Below the pieces are notes generated by a model, which made no database searches, had not been told where the DNA came from, and worked only from the letters and a program-made list of their open reading frames with translations. This document shows positions 24,478 through 35,900 of a DNA stretch of 64,000 nt, piece after piece; positions within the stretch are counted from its first letter, which is position 1; each line of letters starts with the position of its first letter. Where the stretch lies: the NCBI GenBank assembly GCA_006384855.1, contig VCJN01002089.1:1-64000 (forward strand). Reading direction: 5' to 3'. Position numbers and translations under genes: made by a program. This DNA comes from Tetraselmis striata. Taxonomy: Eukaryota; Chlorophyta; Chlorodendrophyceae; Chlorodendrales; Chlorodendraceae.

Positions 24478-25071
24478 GGCGAGAAGGTGGTCGGCAGCTA
24501 GGAGCTGTTCGACAGCGAGGACGCGGAGCGACGAATGCGATGGTACTAAGATACTTTGGATAGCGGGTGAGAATGGAATGTGCAGGAACTGATGGGGAGT
24601 GTGTGAAGACGGTGACGCTTATCGCTCGACCTTCCTGTCGCTGCTGTTGGTGGTCGCTAGATACTTGTACCGTTGTGTGTGTGTGGTCGTGGTTCGCCTG
24701 GCGCGGGCCAAACCCCCATGCGACCCCTGCCGGCGGGCCACCTCGTCGTCATTTATACCGGCCCCCATCTGACTCGCGCGGCGGGAAGCAGGCAGTAACA
24801 TGAGACCACACCACGCCACGAGCAGGGTACCGGTACCTGCCGTAGCGACTATTAGGGTAAATAGGGACCGTAGTTAACCACTTCGCAATGTGTTATATCA
24901 CAACAACTCAGGATTACCGCGCAATATAATCCTTATATACCCCAGGTGTCATATAATCGAGCCAGTACTAATTCATTGTGTGCTGGCAGTCAATGCGACA
25001 GGTACCTGTACCCTGTACCTGCATCCGCCGCACGGCTACCGTTCGTGACGCCGCGTGTATCGGCTGCATGA
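24478..25071. other. Intergenic, 5' of the cupredoxin gene
   Basis: Nothing coding was recognised. It should hold the cupredoxin promoter. It carries one TAGCGACT octamer (24,843) and a GGTACCTG-rich stretch. Confidence 0.45.
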
Positions 25072-26158
25072 ATGACAAGGTTCCTAACTAGGAACTCCGG
25101 CACCAACACCCCCACCCCTGGTTTCTTTGACCCACAGCTTGGGTCCGTACTTGGCCGAGGCAGCTTCAACGCAACTTCTTCCGCCCGCCGGTATGACCAC
25201 TTCCTCAACGATGCTCGTGAGTCGGGCAGCTACGCCACGGCGGTGCGCGAGGCGTGGGGCCGCCTCCAAGCGGCTACTGCTGGCCACCTCAGCGACGCAG
25301 ATGTGCGCGTGATGGAGCAGGAAGCGGAGGTTGCGTCGGGCTCGCAAAAGGAACTGACGGCATTTCTAGACCGGGCCAACAACTCTCGGCTTCGAAACGA
25401 GGTATGCGCTCTTCTGCCACATGTAGGGAACGGATCTTGTTCAACCAGCTTGATGCGGCGTCGGGCATGTGGATAGTGGCCATCCCCACCGCGCTGACGG
25501 TCATGACTCCGCAAGAGCTGCGGGAGGTCGCGGCCGGGTACTTCTTTCTGCCTAGCCCGTGCTTGGCCCCGGTGGTTGGGAGCCAGATCATTCCGCCCTC
25601 GACAGTGCACAAACCCCGTCACTGTTGACCTATACGTCGACGCGCTCATGAACCTCCCGGCACCTGGAGACGCCCACTGGCGTGTACAGCACGACGCTAT
25701 CGCAGACGCCTTCCGCAATCATTGTGTTCTCGATCTGGGTATCGTTGTACGCCGGGAGGTAGATGATTGACTTGTTCCAGCAGGCAGTGCCTCTTGGCAA
25801 AACCATGCCCAGGGCCTCAACTCAAGGACCTAGTGCCGGACGCAGAGCTCTCCCTTCCGGCGTTCAACGTCGTGACCGGGAGCTATGATCCCCGGAGCTT
25901 GAAACCCACGTTGTTGGAGTTCAAGATTATGCGGTACGGGGTCAAGACACAGAGTACACTACTGATGCAGTGCCCCGGGCCATGGCAGTGGATCGGTTTG
26001 AGTGCTCCCTGTTGGGCGACATACAAAGGGGGTTGGCAGCGCGAGATGCGGCGTGGCACAACACGGAGCCCGGACAGAAGGGCCCTCTTCGAAACATCAT
26101 GGATATGTCGGAGTACACGGGCAAGGTCTTTGGCACAGTGGGTGAGTTGAGCAAGTAG
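25072..26158 (+). mobile_element. LINE-like ORF fragment, C-terminal part, degenerate
   Basis: Three plus-strand reading frames in turn give protein-like text: GMWIVAIPTALTVM followed by a Phe/Leu/Pro-rich stretch, then HWRVQHDAIADAF, then an acidic/basic tail ending VGELSK. The order (a W-x-A-L-P block, an H-x-x-x-x-D/A block, then a closing conserved tail) recalls the region after the reverse transcriptase in LINE-like proteins of algae and protists. No reverse-transcriptase motif (YxDD) was found, so this is a fragment at best. Reading continuity is broken more than once. A family D stem-loop lies 300 bases downstream. Confidence 0.4.
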
Positions 26159-26457
26159 GGGGTGCGCCGCGCAGTGCGCGGTGTCACATGCTTGGCTGCG
26201 GATCGGGGTGCCCTCTCATCGCGAGGCACTCGGTGCACCACCCGGGCTCACCAGGAGGCCTTACTCGCAAGAGATTTCCTCGGGGTCCTGAGCTTGGTGG
26301 CGGCTCGAGAGCGTGCTCGCTGCCTCATCCCACGGCGCCGATTCGTCTGCCACCCCGTTGCCAAAGCTGCACAGCACGTCCGAGGATCACCCTCTCACAC
26401 ACGTGCACGCGTGGCCCGGACTCTTAACCGTGCGCGCATCACTCATCCATCCCGCCT

Positions 26458-26550
26458 CATGCGGGATGCGGGCCGCTTTTAGGCGGCTTGCTATGTTGAG
26501 TTTTTAGTACTACTTTTAGCAGTAGTTGGATTTGTTACTGCCCTTCTTGT
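26458..26550 (+). repeat. Family D repeat with conserved stem-loop
   Basis: GGCCGCTTTTAGGCGGC hairpin followed by TTTTTAGTACTACTTTTAGC, as at 18,060 and 61,538. Confidence 0.7.
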
Positions 26551-27249
26551 AATTCACACCTTTACCGGAGTAGTCGCTACAGGGTACAGGACTACAGGGT
26601 GGCAGTCATTTCGTAGTTTAGTACGCTACTGCTTTTATTCGCGGTGGGTTGGTTACTGGCTTTTGTAATTCACACCAGTAGTGTCCTCAGCATCTGTCGT
26701 CGAGGATGGGAATGCAAATATATATACTGTAGTCGCTCGGCAGGATTAATATCGGCTATAAGGATTTCGCTTCCTATCGGTGGTACTGCCAATACCGTTA
26801 CTACATGCGCTTCTGTAGCTCTCAAGATACCGTTGCCCCACGAATTAGTGGCACCCCCTCCGTAGTCCGTGGCAACTCCTTCCCTACTAGAACCACAGCC
26901 AGGCGGTACTACAGCTCCGCCCTCGGGTACGGCGGGTGCGGGTGCTGCCTCCGATCGATGATCAACCCACGACGCCCATGGTTGTCCAACGCCACCTCAG
27001 CCGTGCGATTCGCTTGCGTGACTTCGTGCCTCTCGCTCTTGGCTTCCAGTGTATGGGTGCCGCGGCCTCACGACTTGATACCATGCGTACATCGCGACGT
27101 GCGGGCTGGGCTCCCTATCGCTTTTCGAGTCGGATCACGAGTCAGCCCGCAAGATTCAATCCACATGCTGCTAATTCGGCCGCCGCTGCGCGGGTGTTGG
27201 GCCTTCGCCCGCGCGGGGTTTCCGCGCTTGTCACATGCCATGGCCCCAC

Positions 27250-28065
27250 GTGTGGTATTGACCCCTTCCGGCTTCGCTCTACGGATGGCTCGAACCGGAA
27301 CGCTACGGATTTCGTCGTGGATCCTCTGCCCATGCATCTGCCCCGTCGCGAACTACAAGCACCGCATGCATACCGCTCTAATAAATATGTGGGCTTCCGT
27401 GGCGATTGAAGCGGGGGCGATGCTCGACTAGGACCGCTCGGGAGTCGGCGACTTGACCTTTGACACGAGTGGGCTGCGCCCAGCGGACCGCTCGTCGCGG
27501 CCGTCAAATTTGACGCTGGCTTGGTGGGGGGGGGGGGGGGGGGGGGAATTACATGATCGATTTCGCAACCATGCGTGTCCTCCACGACCCCCACTTGGGG
27601 CAATGACCCCCGCTGGTGCACCCCGGGGATGCGGCGTCCGAGGCAGAGCGCAACAAGCCAGCGGCGGACCGGGCGTCTTCCGCCCCGGTGCATGGTTTTT
27701 ACCGGTATTACCCTCTTGTGGTTGAGGACCGCGGCCGCCTCGGTTCCGCTCTAACGGCGGTCTACATCTTTGCGGTGTTACTTGCTGTGCGCAACTTCCA
27801 TGGCGGTCCTTCCGCCCCGACTTTATGCTTCCTTCGTGGTCAGTCCGTCCAGGCTCTTCGAAACTTTGTTGCCAACTAGCCCGCTGAGTTCCGCCATCAC
27901 ATGTTGTTCACGCGCCGGGGGGTGTTGCACCGAGTCTATGCTTGCGTGCATGCTGGTACCTTGGGCGGCATTCTCTCTGCCGGAGTGCATACGGCCAAGT
28001 TTGATGCGTCTGCCCGTGCTCATTCCGCACCCTCTTCTGGTGCTGCTTCCACCGTGCAATTGTGG
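27250..28065 (+). mobile_element. Second LINE-like C-terminal fragment, degenerate
   Basis: Plus-strand frames give INMWASVAIEAGAM, then LRPADRSSR, then SEAERNKPA and YYPLVVEDRGRLG. The order matches the tail of the algal/protist LINE-like proteins I recall (a basic-Ala-Glu-Lys block followed by F-P-L-V and G-x-L-G). A 24-G tract (27,523-27,546) splits the region. The frame changes more than once and no start or reverse transcriptase was found, so the copy is dead or only a fragment. Confidence 0.38.
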
Positions 28066-28389
28066 TAGTGGACGTTTTCTGTTGCTTATTCGGGTGGTTC
28101 CTGATTGCCTGCTGTTGCAGCTAGCTCATGTAACTAAAATTAATATAAGGATTTTCCCTCTGGATTTCTGTGTGGATTTCTTCGGTGTTGCAGCCACCGC
28201 ATGTCTCAATCATATCTTGTTATATAAATATGATAATTAGGATTTAATTGACACGGATTAATCCTTAGTCGCTCTGCGGTTGTTACTGCTCGCGCGATTT
28301 TGAGCGCGCGCGCGTACTAATCCTTAAATCCTGCGCTGAGTCGCTACAGGGTAGTCGCTAGTCGCTACTCGTTGTAGTTCGCCAATACA

Positions 28390-28605
28390 TTCGCCGTGTT
28401 TTAGACGGTGATCCAACAGTGTTGGAAATTCCGTCACTGGCCTCTAATTAGTCTTGCGAAATGCTTCGGCAATTTGCTTGATGACTATAACGGAGCGTCG
28501 CCTACCCAGGGCTTTCCGTAACTGGATTGCTGCCCAAACGGCCGTCGTAGAGACGCTGCAAGGGTTTCACTGGTGCCAGTCCTGTCCCGGGGGCGAAAAA
28601 AAAAC
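28390..28605 (+). repeat. Dispersed SINE-like repeat, family A (reference copy)
   Basis: The clearest copy runs from TTTTAGACGGTGATCCAACA through AGTCTTGCGAAATGCTTCGG, CGCCTACCCAGGGCTTTCCG and GTAGAGACGCTGCAAGGG to GTCCCGGGGGCG and an A-rich tail. No tRNA-like A/B box could be assigned with confidence. Confidence 0.75.
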
Positions 28606-28639
28606 ATTCGCCGATAGCTTTTGTTTTCGACCCCGGGCC

Positions 28640-28800
28640 AATTCCATCATTGGCCTTCAATTAGTCTTGCAGAATGCTTCGGCAATTTGCTTAGTGACGT
28701 AACGTCGCCTACCCAGGGCTTTCCGTAACTGGATTGCTGCCTAAACAGCTGTCGTAGAGACGCTGCAAGGGTTTCACTGGTGCAAGTCCTGTCCCGGAGA
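28640..28800 (+). repeat. Dispersed SINE-like repeat, family A (second tandem copy)
   Basis: Same block order as the copy 250 bases upstream, but without the TTTTAGACGG head. The two lie in the same orientation. Confidence 0.75.
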
Positions 28801-28857
28801 CAAAGCCGGAAGAAAAAGCCGGTACTGTAGGGCGAAACTACCGCCACCCCGCGGTAG

Positions 28858-28912
28858 TGTGTGTGTGTGTGTGTGTGTGCGTGGAAGGCGCGGGGGGGGG
28901 GGGGGGGGGGGG
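28858..28912. repeat. (GT)n and poly-G tract
   Basis: A short GT repeat (28,858-28,879) is followed by a G run of about 20. Confidence 0.9.
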
Positions 28913-29091
28913 GCAGGAGAGACGACGCGCTGAGCATTCGGCACCCGCTGCCGGCCTCCCTGCGTAGCTATCCGGATGGCGGGGCAACTACCGCGCCACA
29001 GGATGGAGTTACCGGTGGCAGTGCGGTGGCCGGACGAGGTGATGGAGGCGCGGCTGCGGTACGATTCCGTGTTGATAGAATTACCGCCGCT

Positions 29092-29472
29092 GATGTCACT
29101 CGCAAACCATCACCGCAGATGTCCGTTTCTCCGTCGCCCCAGGTCGCCCTGATGGAGACTGGCACTGCCTTGTGCGCAGAGAGTTTGGGCAGAAGCTGCC
29201 TCGGCAGCATGCCGGCGGAGGAGCGGCGGGGGCGGGGGTGGAGGCGGAGGTCGAGGCGGAGCAGCAGCAGCGCGCGCTCGGCAGGCTGCTGCAGGTGCTG
29301 AGCCACCAGCCGGCTGCGAAGAGCTACGGGTAGTGTCCAACGCGACCGCCAGACCTCGGCCACCTCCTGATCGAGGGACGGGGGCGCGACGCTGTTGAGA
29401 CGGCGCCCTTCCAGAAGTCCTGGAGGCGCGCGGGCAGCCAGGCGTCACCGACCATGCTGCTATGCGTCTATC
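29092..29472 (+). other. Coding-like island of unknown identity
   Basis: Two plus-strand stretches read like protein. One at ~29,092-29,332 includes PDGDWHCLVRREFGQKL and a Glu/Gln-rich helix-like end. The other at ~29,353-29,479 includes DLGHLLIEGRGRDAVE and ends in a stop. They could be exons of a small gene or unplaced 5' exons of the F-box gene; no splice pair between them satisfied me. Confidence 0.3.
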
Positions 29473-29965
29473 TCCAGTAGTAGGAGGCGCGCCTCGGGAG
29501 ATTCGCTGACTAGAGGGGGATTGGGATAGCAGCTCAACCGCAACCCGCGCTTCCCCACCGTTACTAAAATCTCTCTAGCCGGAAGCAAATGGGAACACCC
29601 ACACACATGTATGCCTGTGTGTATATGTGTGTGTGATGGGCTAGCATGGCGCACTCCTGTGTGCAGTGCATATGGAAACACTCTGTATATGCGGGGTTTT
29701 CATTTCCTCTCAGGAGCCGCGCCGCCCTGGTTTCGAGGGGGCATATCTGGGTGGGTCGTACCACGCTTGAGGCTCCCGACTTGGTTTCGTTGCGCAGGCG
29801 CTGTGGGTAGGCGCCCGGGCGTGGGGGCAGCCGGGGGCAGAGGAGAATGAGGCAGGGGCGGGTGTGACGGAGGCGCCGGCGGACGAGGGGAGCGCTGCGG
29901 CCGGGGCGTCGGGTGCGGAGCAGCGCTCTCTGGGCGAGGGGGAGCTGAGGGCGGCGGCCGGCTGC

Positions 29966-32900
29966 ATGTGGGGGCCGCCCCCCGCGCCAGACTGGGGTGG
30001 CCTGCCGGGCGACGTGCTGGCGGGCGTGCTGGCGGCGCTGCCGGGGCGCAGCCTGCCGGCGGCGCGCGCCACCTGCGCCGCCTGGTGCACCGCCGCGGCG
30101 CCGCACGTGGCCGACGCGTCGCCGCGCGACGCCGGCGGCCTCCCGCGCCTGCCGCGCCTGTTCCCCGCGCTGCGCCGGTTGGACCTCTCCGCCGCCGCGC
30201 CGCTGCCCCCGGCCGCCGCCGCGCCGCTGGCCGCACTGCCCACCCTCGCCGCGCTGTCGCTGCCGCCCGGCACCGCGCTCTGCCCGCGCCTCCTTGCCGG
30301 CCTGGCCGGCCTACTCACCCGCCCCGCGCCGCGCGCCGGGCCGCAGCGGCAACTGGGCATGGCGGGCTGCGTGTGGCAGGATGCGGCCAGGCCCGCCGCC
30401 GGCGCGCTGGGCGCGGCGCTGGCGCAGGTGAGCGCGTCTCCACTGCCACCCCCGCCCGCCTTTGCCCATCCTTGCCCATTCCAACGCACACGACCATCCT
30501 GTGCATTCCAAGTCCCAAAGCCGGAAGAATCAAACATCAATATACTTCGTGGACAGTCCCAAGACAAGGGAAGTGCGTACACATCGCGGGCGGTGTAGTT
30601 CATTCACCTTACGCGTAAAGCGGAGCTGTCACCTGTCACATGGCATAGAACCGGCTGATGGGTGTACCGTCAATGACGCACGATGCCATGTTGCGGTCAT
30701 GTGTCAAGTTGTACCTCTCCGAGCAGCACTCGAGCGATCCCCGTTGCGGGAACAGCACGGGAACAGCACGCGGGAACCCGCACACTATTCACAAACAAGC
30801 CAGTCCCTGTCTCTGTCATAGCAGCACAGCACAGAACTTCCCGCTTGCTGTAAACACTCGGAACTTCAAACCTGCTGCTTGAATGTGACGGCATGATTGC
30901 ATGATTGTCTTGACAACACCAAAACACTGAAGCCCCCCCCCCCCCCCACACCCCTGGGACCGCCCTTCTGGGCCTCGACTTGTGCGCGCATTCCTCCGCC
31001 CGGCACCGCCGACTAACGCCATGCCTCTTCTTCCCTGCTATGGGGCACCGGCAGGCGGCGGACCCCGCTGTCCCGGCGCGTCAGCACGGCGCCGCTGCGG
31101 AGCCGCCCCCGACCACGGACGTTGACCTGAGCGGCTGCCAGGGGCTGACGGACGCCGCAGTGGGCAGCCTGGCGGCGCTGTTTCCCGGCATGACCGCGCT
31201 CTCGCTCCAGGTAACTCCCCCCCCCCTTTCCCCAACCTCCTGCCCGGCCGTCCACCTGCGCACCTGCGACCGCCAGGCAGCAACACAGCGCAACCCCGCG
31301 GCCTGCCCCCTGCTTTGTGATGTGATTGTATTGTCAAGAACTGGTACAGCGAAATACCACTGCCTGATTAATGGCTTCTACAAAACTGTTTGGTGTGTAT
31401 GGACTTGGAAATTAAAAGGATGGGAGACAAGAAGAAAAAAGGGGAAAGAAAGCGAAAAGAAATAAAACGATTTGATCTTTATTATTCTGATTTTTTGCTT
31501 TTGGTCGATTAATTCTATTTTTTCCTTTCTATTCTTTTGCCATTCTTCTTCTCCGGGGCGCGTCTCTAAACACTGCGGCGTAGGCTTGGCTCCGCCGGGA
31601 CCCGGGTTGCCAATCGCCGCTGGGCCCTGGGTGTGCCAGCTGTGCCCGCGCGGATGGCGGCGCAGCGGCATGCATGTGCGCCCGTCATGTTAGCACAGCG
31701 CTGGGCGCCCGGTGAGGCGCTTCGCGGCGGTGCAATTACGCGCGCCCGTGCCTGTCTGCCTTTGCACATGCCTGTCCATGCTCGGGTGGATGGGCCACCG
31801 AGCGGCTGCTGGTGGCGGGTCGGGCGTGTGCGGATGCGGATGGGTGGACGTGTAGCATGATATCAGACTATGTCTAGTTTATCTGCGGTTATCAAGGTAA
31901 GGAAAGGTCGAGCTCGCCTGGCCAGCAAACTGGTTTCCCAAGGGACAGCACCCGGTCCCAAACAGGTGTTCACTTAGAAACCCTCCAACCCACCCCGCCC
32001 CAAACCATTCCCCCCCCTGGCGCCCGCAACCGATCAACGCGGGGGTGAATGACCGCTGACCGGCGCGGCGCCCACGTGCACCGCCGCGCTGCCTCGGGCG
32101 ACAGGGCTGCGCCTCCATCGGCCCGGTGGCGCTCACCTCACTCGGCCGCCACGCCGCACTTCGTGCCCTCAGCCTGGCCGGCTGCCACGGGCTGGACTCC
32201 ACCTCGGACGCCGACTTTGAGGACGCGCCCGGCAGCGCGGCGCTCGCGGCGCTGGCCATCGGCAGCCCCGGCGGCGCCGCGGCCGCGCTGACCTCGCTGG
32301 ACCTCTCCGGCGTGCGCGCCCTCTGCGACGCCGCGTGCGGCTCGCTGCCGGCGCTGCGTGCACTGGCCGCCCTCCGCCTGGACGGTTGCACCAGCCTGGG
32401 CCTGAGCGCCGCGCCGCTGGGCGCGCTGCCGGCGCTGCCGGCGCTCGCGGAGCTCTCCCTTGCGGACTGCCCGCAGCTGGGCGGCCCCGCGCTGGCGGCG
32501 CTGGCGGCCTGCCCGCGCCTCGTGCGCCTGTGCGTGGCGCGCTGCGGCGGCCTCCGCGACCTCGGCGCCCTGGGCGCCTGCCAGGCGCTGGCGGAGCTGG
32601 ACGCCTCGGGCTGCGATGGGCTGGAGGTGCGCGCCAGGGGGGGAGAGAGGGAGGGCGCTGGAACCCGGGAAGGAGGGGGGAGGGGTGCGTATGCTGGGCC
32701 AGCCAGATGGCCAACCACATAGAGGACACAGCGGCGCAGACCGCTACAAACTTGCAAACACTCGCTGAGTTCGCGCATACTGACACACGTTTTCCGGACC
32801 CCCTCAACCTCCCCCCCCTCCCTCTACACGCGACAAAAGGCAAAGCAGCTCCGAACTACTCAACGTTCATCAAAATACCCAACAACTCTTTGAACATTGG

Positions 32901-35900
32901 CAGGAAGGTGTGGTGGCATAATATAATACTTTTAAGGGTAGCGAAGGGGACTGGTGGACTGTAGGACACGCATCGGCATTCATTAGCTCAACGTATGGGA
33001 CACAGGGGAGAGCTCTGCAGCCTACCCACTGTTTGGGGTGCGGTGGTGCTCTGACGGCACCTGCAGCTGCATGTGATACTTCTCTCTGTCTTGCTGTGCA
33101 CCGCGGACAAGTAGTGCGCGGGGTTGCCACGGCCATGCAGCGGTCCCGGGGCTGCGGGGTGGCTCAGCTGGCTGGCTGTGCACCGGCAGGGGGGCGGCGG
33201 GCTGCCGGAGCTGGCGCTGCTTCCGGGCCTGCGCCGCCTGCGCCTCGCGCGCTGCTCCCGCCTGACCGACATCGCGCTGGGCGGCGTGGGGCGGATGGCG
33301 CAGCTGACCGCGCTGGACCTCGCCGGATGCCGCCACATCTCGGACTGCGGTGTGGCCGGTGCGGAACCTCCACCTCCCCCTCTCCTTTCCTCCTTGTTCC
33401 CGTCCCTCCCCCCCTTGTGGGCCAATCATGTGCTTGTGGAGGATTGCAGCAGTTCGATATATTCTCACATGTTAGCAAGCCATGCAACAAGTTGATCTGT
33501 TGCGACTGGTGTGATGAAAATGCCGGGAAGCGTCCTAATTGTTTAATATATCATGCAATTCTTGCTGGGTCTGTAGATGGAGACAGAACTGCCGGAAAGA
33601 GCCTACACTCCTCTTTCTGTCGCGGAGTGTTGAGTACAACGTTTATATGTAGAATTTGTACACTGCATTAATCATAATCTTTTAAAGGGAATTATATGGT
33701 ATCGATAGATGGACAGACCGGCATAGGTACTTTCTAAAAAAGAAGCACCTGTTTTATTTTCATTACAAAAATGGACCCCCCCCCTCCCTCCCCTGGCCGC
33801 CTTCTGATCTGCAGAGCTGCGGCGCTTGACCCGCCTGGAGGAGCTGGACCTCAGCGACTGCCCGCTGCTGAGCAACGCCGCGGCCGCCGCGCTGGGCGGC
33901 CTCCCCGCCCTGTCGGCCCTCGCCCTCGCGCGCTGCCCGCTGCTCACCGACACCGGGCTTGCGCCCGCGCTGGGCGGCGCCACCCGCCTCGCCCGCCTGG
34001 ACGCGTCGGGGCTGCACCGCCTGCAGGGCGCAAGCCTGGCGCAGCTGTCGGCCGGTGGGGGCGGCGCCCTGTCGGAGCTGCGTCTCGACAGCTGCGTCGG
34101 CCTGCGCGACCACCACCTCGCGGCGCTCTGCGCGGCGCCGCGCCTCGTTGGCAGCCTCATCGCTCTCTCCCTCTCCGGCGCGGCGGAGCTGACAGACGCC
34201 GGGCTGGCGGGGCTGACACGCCTGGCCGCGCTGACCCGCCTCGACCTCTCCTTCTGCTCCGCCGTCACCGGCTCGTGGCTCGTGGCGCCAGGCGAGCAGC
34301 TGCCGGCCAGCTTGACGGCGCTCCGGCTGGCCGGCTGCAGCGCGCTGTCGGACGGCGGCCTGCTGGCGGCGCTCCGCCTTGCCCGCCTGCGGGAGCTCGA
34401 CCTCGGCGGCTGCTGGCGCCTCAGCGACGCCGCGCTGGGCCGCCTCGGCGCTGCGCTGCCCGACCTACGAGCCCTCAGCCTCCGCGGCTGCATCTGGCTT
34501 GGAGCCCAGGTGCCCCACCCTCCCCACACACACATGACTTCGACTGTGCCATGGTTGATCGCCAAACACGCTATGCTTCGCAATTTCCCCGAGATATGGG
34601 TCCTCAATTAATCTCCCACCTGTGGTGTGGAGGTTGCGCTCTCTCACTGCTGCCCCCTCGTCATATCCCTTTCCCTCTCGCTCTCCTGTAGTCGCCCCAT
34701 CATCGAGCTATCGCACGCTGCTCGCATAGCAGCGACCAGCGACTGCGAGCGACCGGGGATCGATTAGCGACTATCTACTATACAGGTATAGCAACTATAG
34801 CAACCAATTATTTATGAGGTTTTTCACCGCTTCCAGCAATCCTTGCCCGGTATCGTGAATAATGTAAGACAACTTGCAGATATACTCGTCGAATTCACAT
34901 GCTTCACGCCAACGTTTTAATTGCACAATATTTCTTTGAATGCTGTACTCGCCGCGCCACTGCGCGCGTAGTGCGCGCGCTACTGCTTGATGATATGACA
35001 GCTAGATGCGTAGTACCCAGGGCTTTCCGCAATAGGATCGCTGCCTAAACGGCCGTCGTAGAGACGCTGCCTGGGTTTCACTGTTGCCAGTTCTGTCCTG
35101 GGGGCGAAAAAATGACAGATGATATGCTGCGCTGTTTTTGTCGCGCTCTGTTATTTTTGTGGAATGTTGTACTCGCTCCATCGCGCAGACGCGCGCCGCT
35201 TATTCATATTGATGATAGTGTATATTATATTGTTTGATTCATTAATCACGCATTGTTTGTGGAATGTTGTACTCGCCTCATCGCGCCGCCGTCCGCATTT
35301 GCGCCGCCCACCCCGGGTGCTGTGTATGGGGCATGTGCGTGTATTTATATCGACCAGCCTCTAGCGACGACCACCCGCGCTGTATACGGGTGACTGTCTT
35401 TCCCTCTATTGTTATCATCAGTATTAAAGGCACGCAATGTCTTAAAGAGTAGAGACCTATTTATGCACAACGCCTATATTTGTTACACTGTACACCTTAC
35501 AGCACACCAAAGCAATAACATGGCAAGATGTGCCCTTCTAAGCAGAGCGAATCCCCAGCAAAATATTGCCCCCCCCCCCCCCCCCCCTCCCAACGCGGAA
35601 GTGCACTCCTCCGTCCCTTCCGTGCCTGTCCTCACCCACAAACAGAGGCATCAGATTGCTGATGATGGGGTGATGGCCGCCTGCCGCAGGGCCTGGCGGG
35701 CCTGGCCGCGCTCCCGGCGCTGGCCACCTTGGACCTGAGCGGCTGCCGCGGCGTGCGCGACGACGACGTGGCCGCCCCGCTGCGCGCCCTGGCGCCCCGC
35801 CTGCAGGAGCTGCGCCTCGGCGGCTGCGCACGCCTGGGGGCGCCCGGCCTGGCCGCCCTCGGCGCCCTCACCGCGCTGCGGCTCCTCCAGCTGGACGGCG

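Noticed and set aside
28390-28800. CRISPR-like or satellite array
   Set aside because: Only two copies, about 250 bases apart, with further copies dispersed in the window; this is a dispersed repeat, not an array.
33672-34607. Minus-strand ORF of 311 residues opposite the F-box/LRR gene
   Set aside because: Shadow of the leucine-rich repeat exon; Ser/Arg/Ala-rich with no domain.
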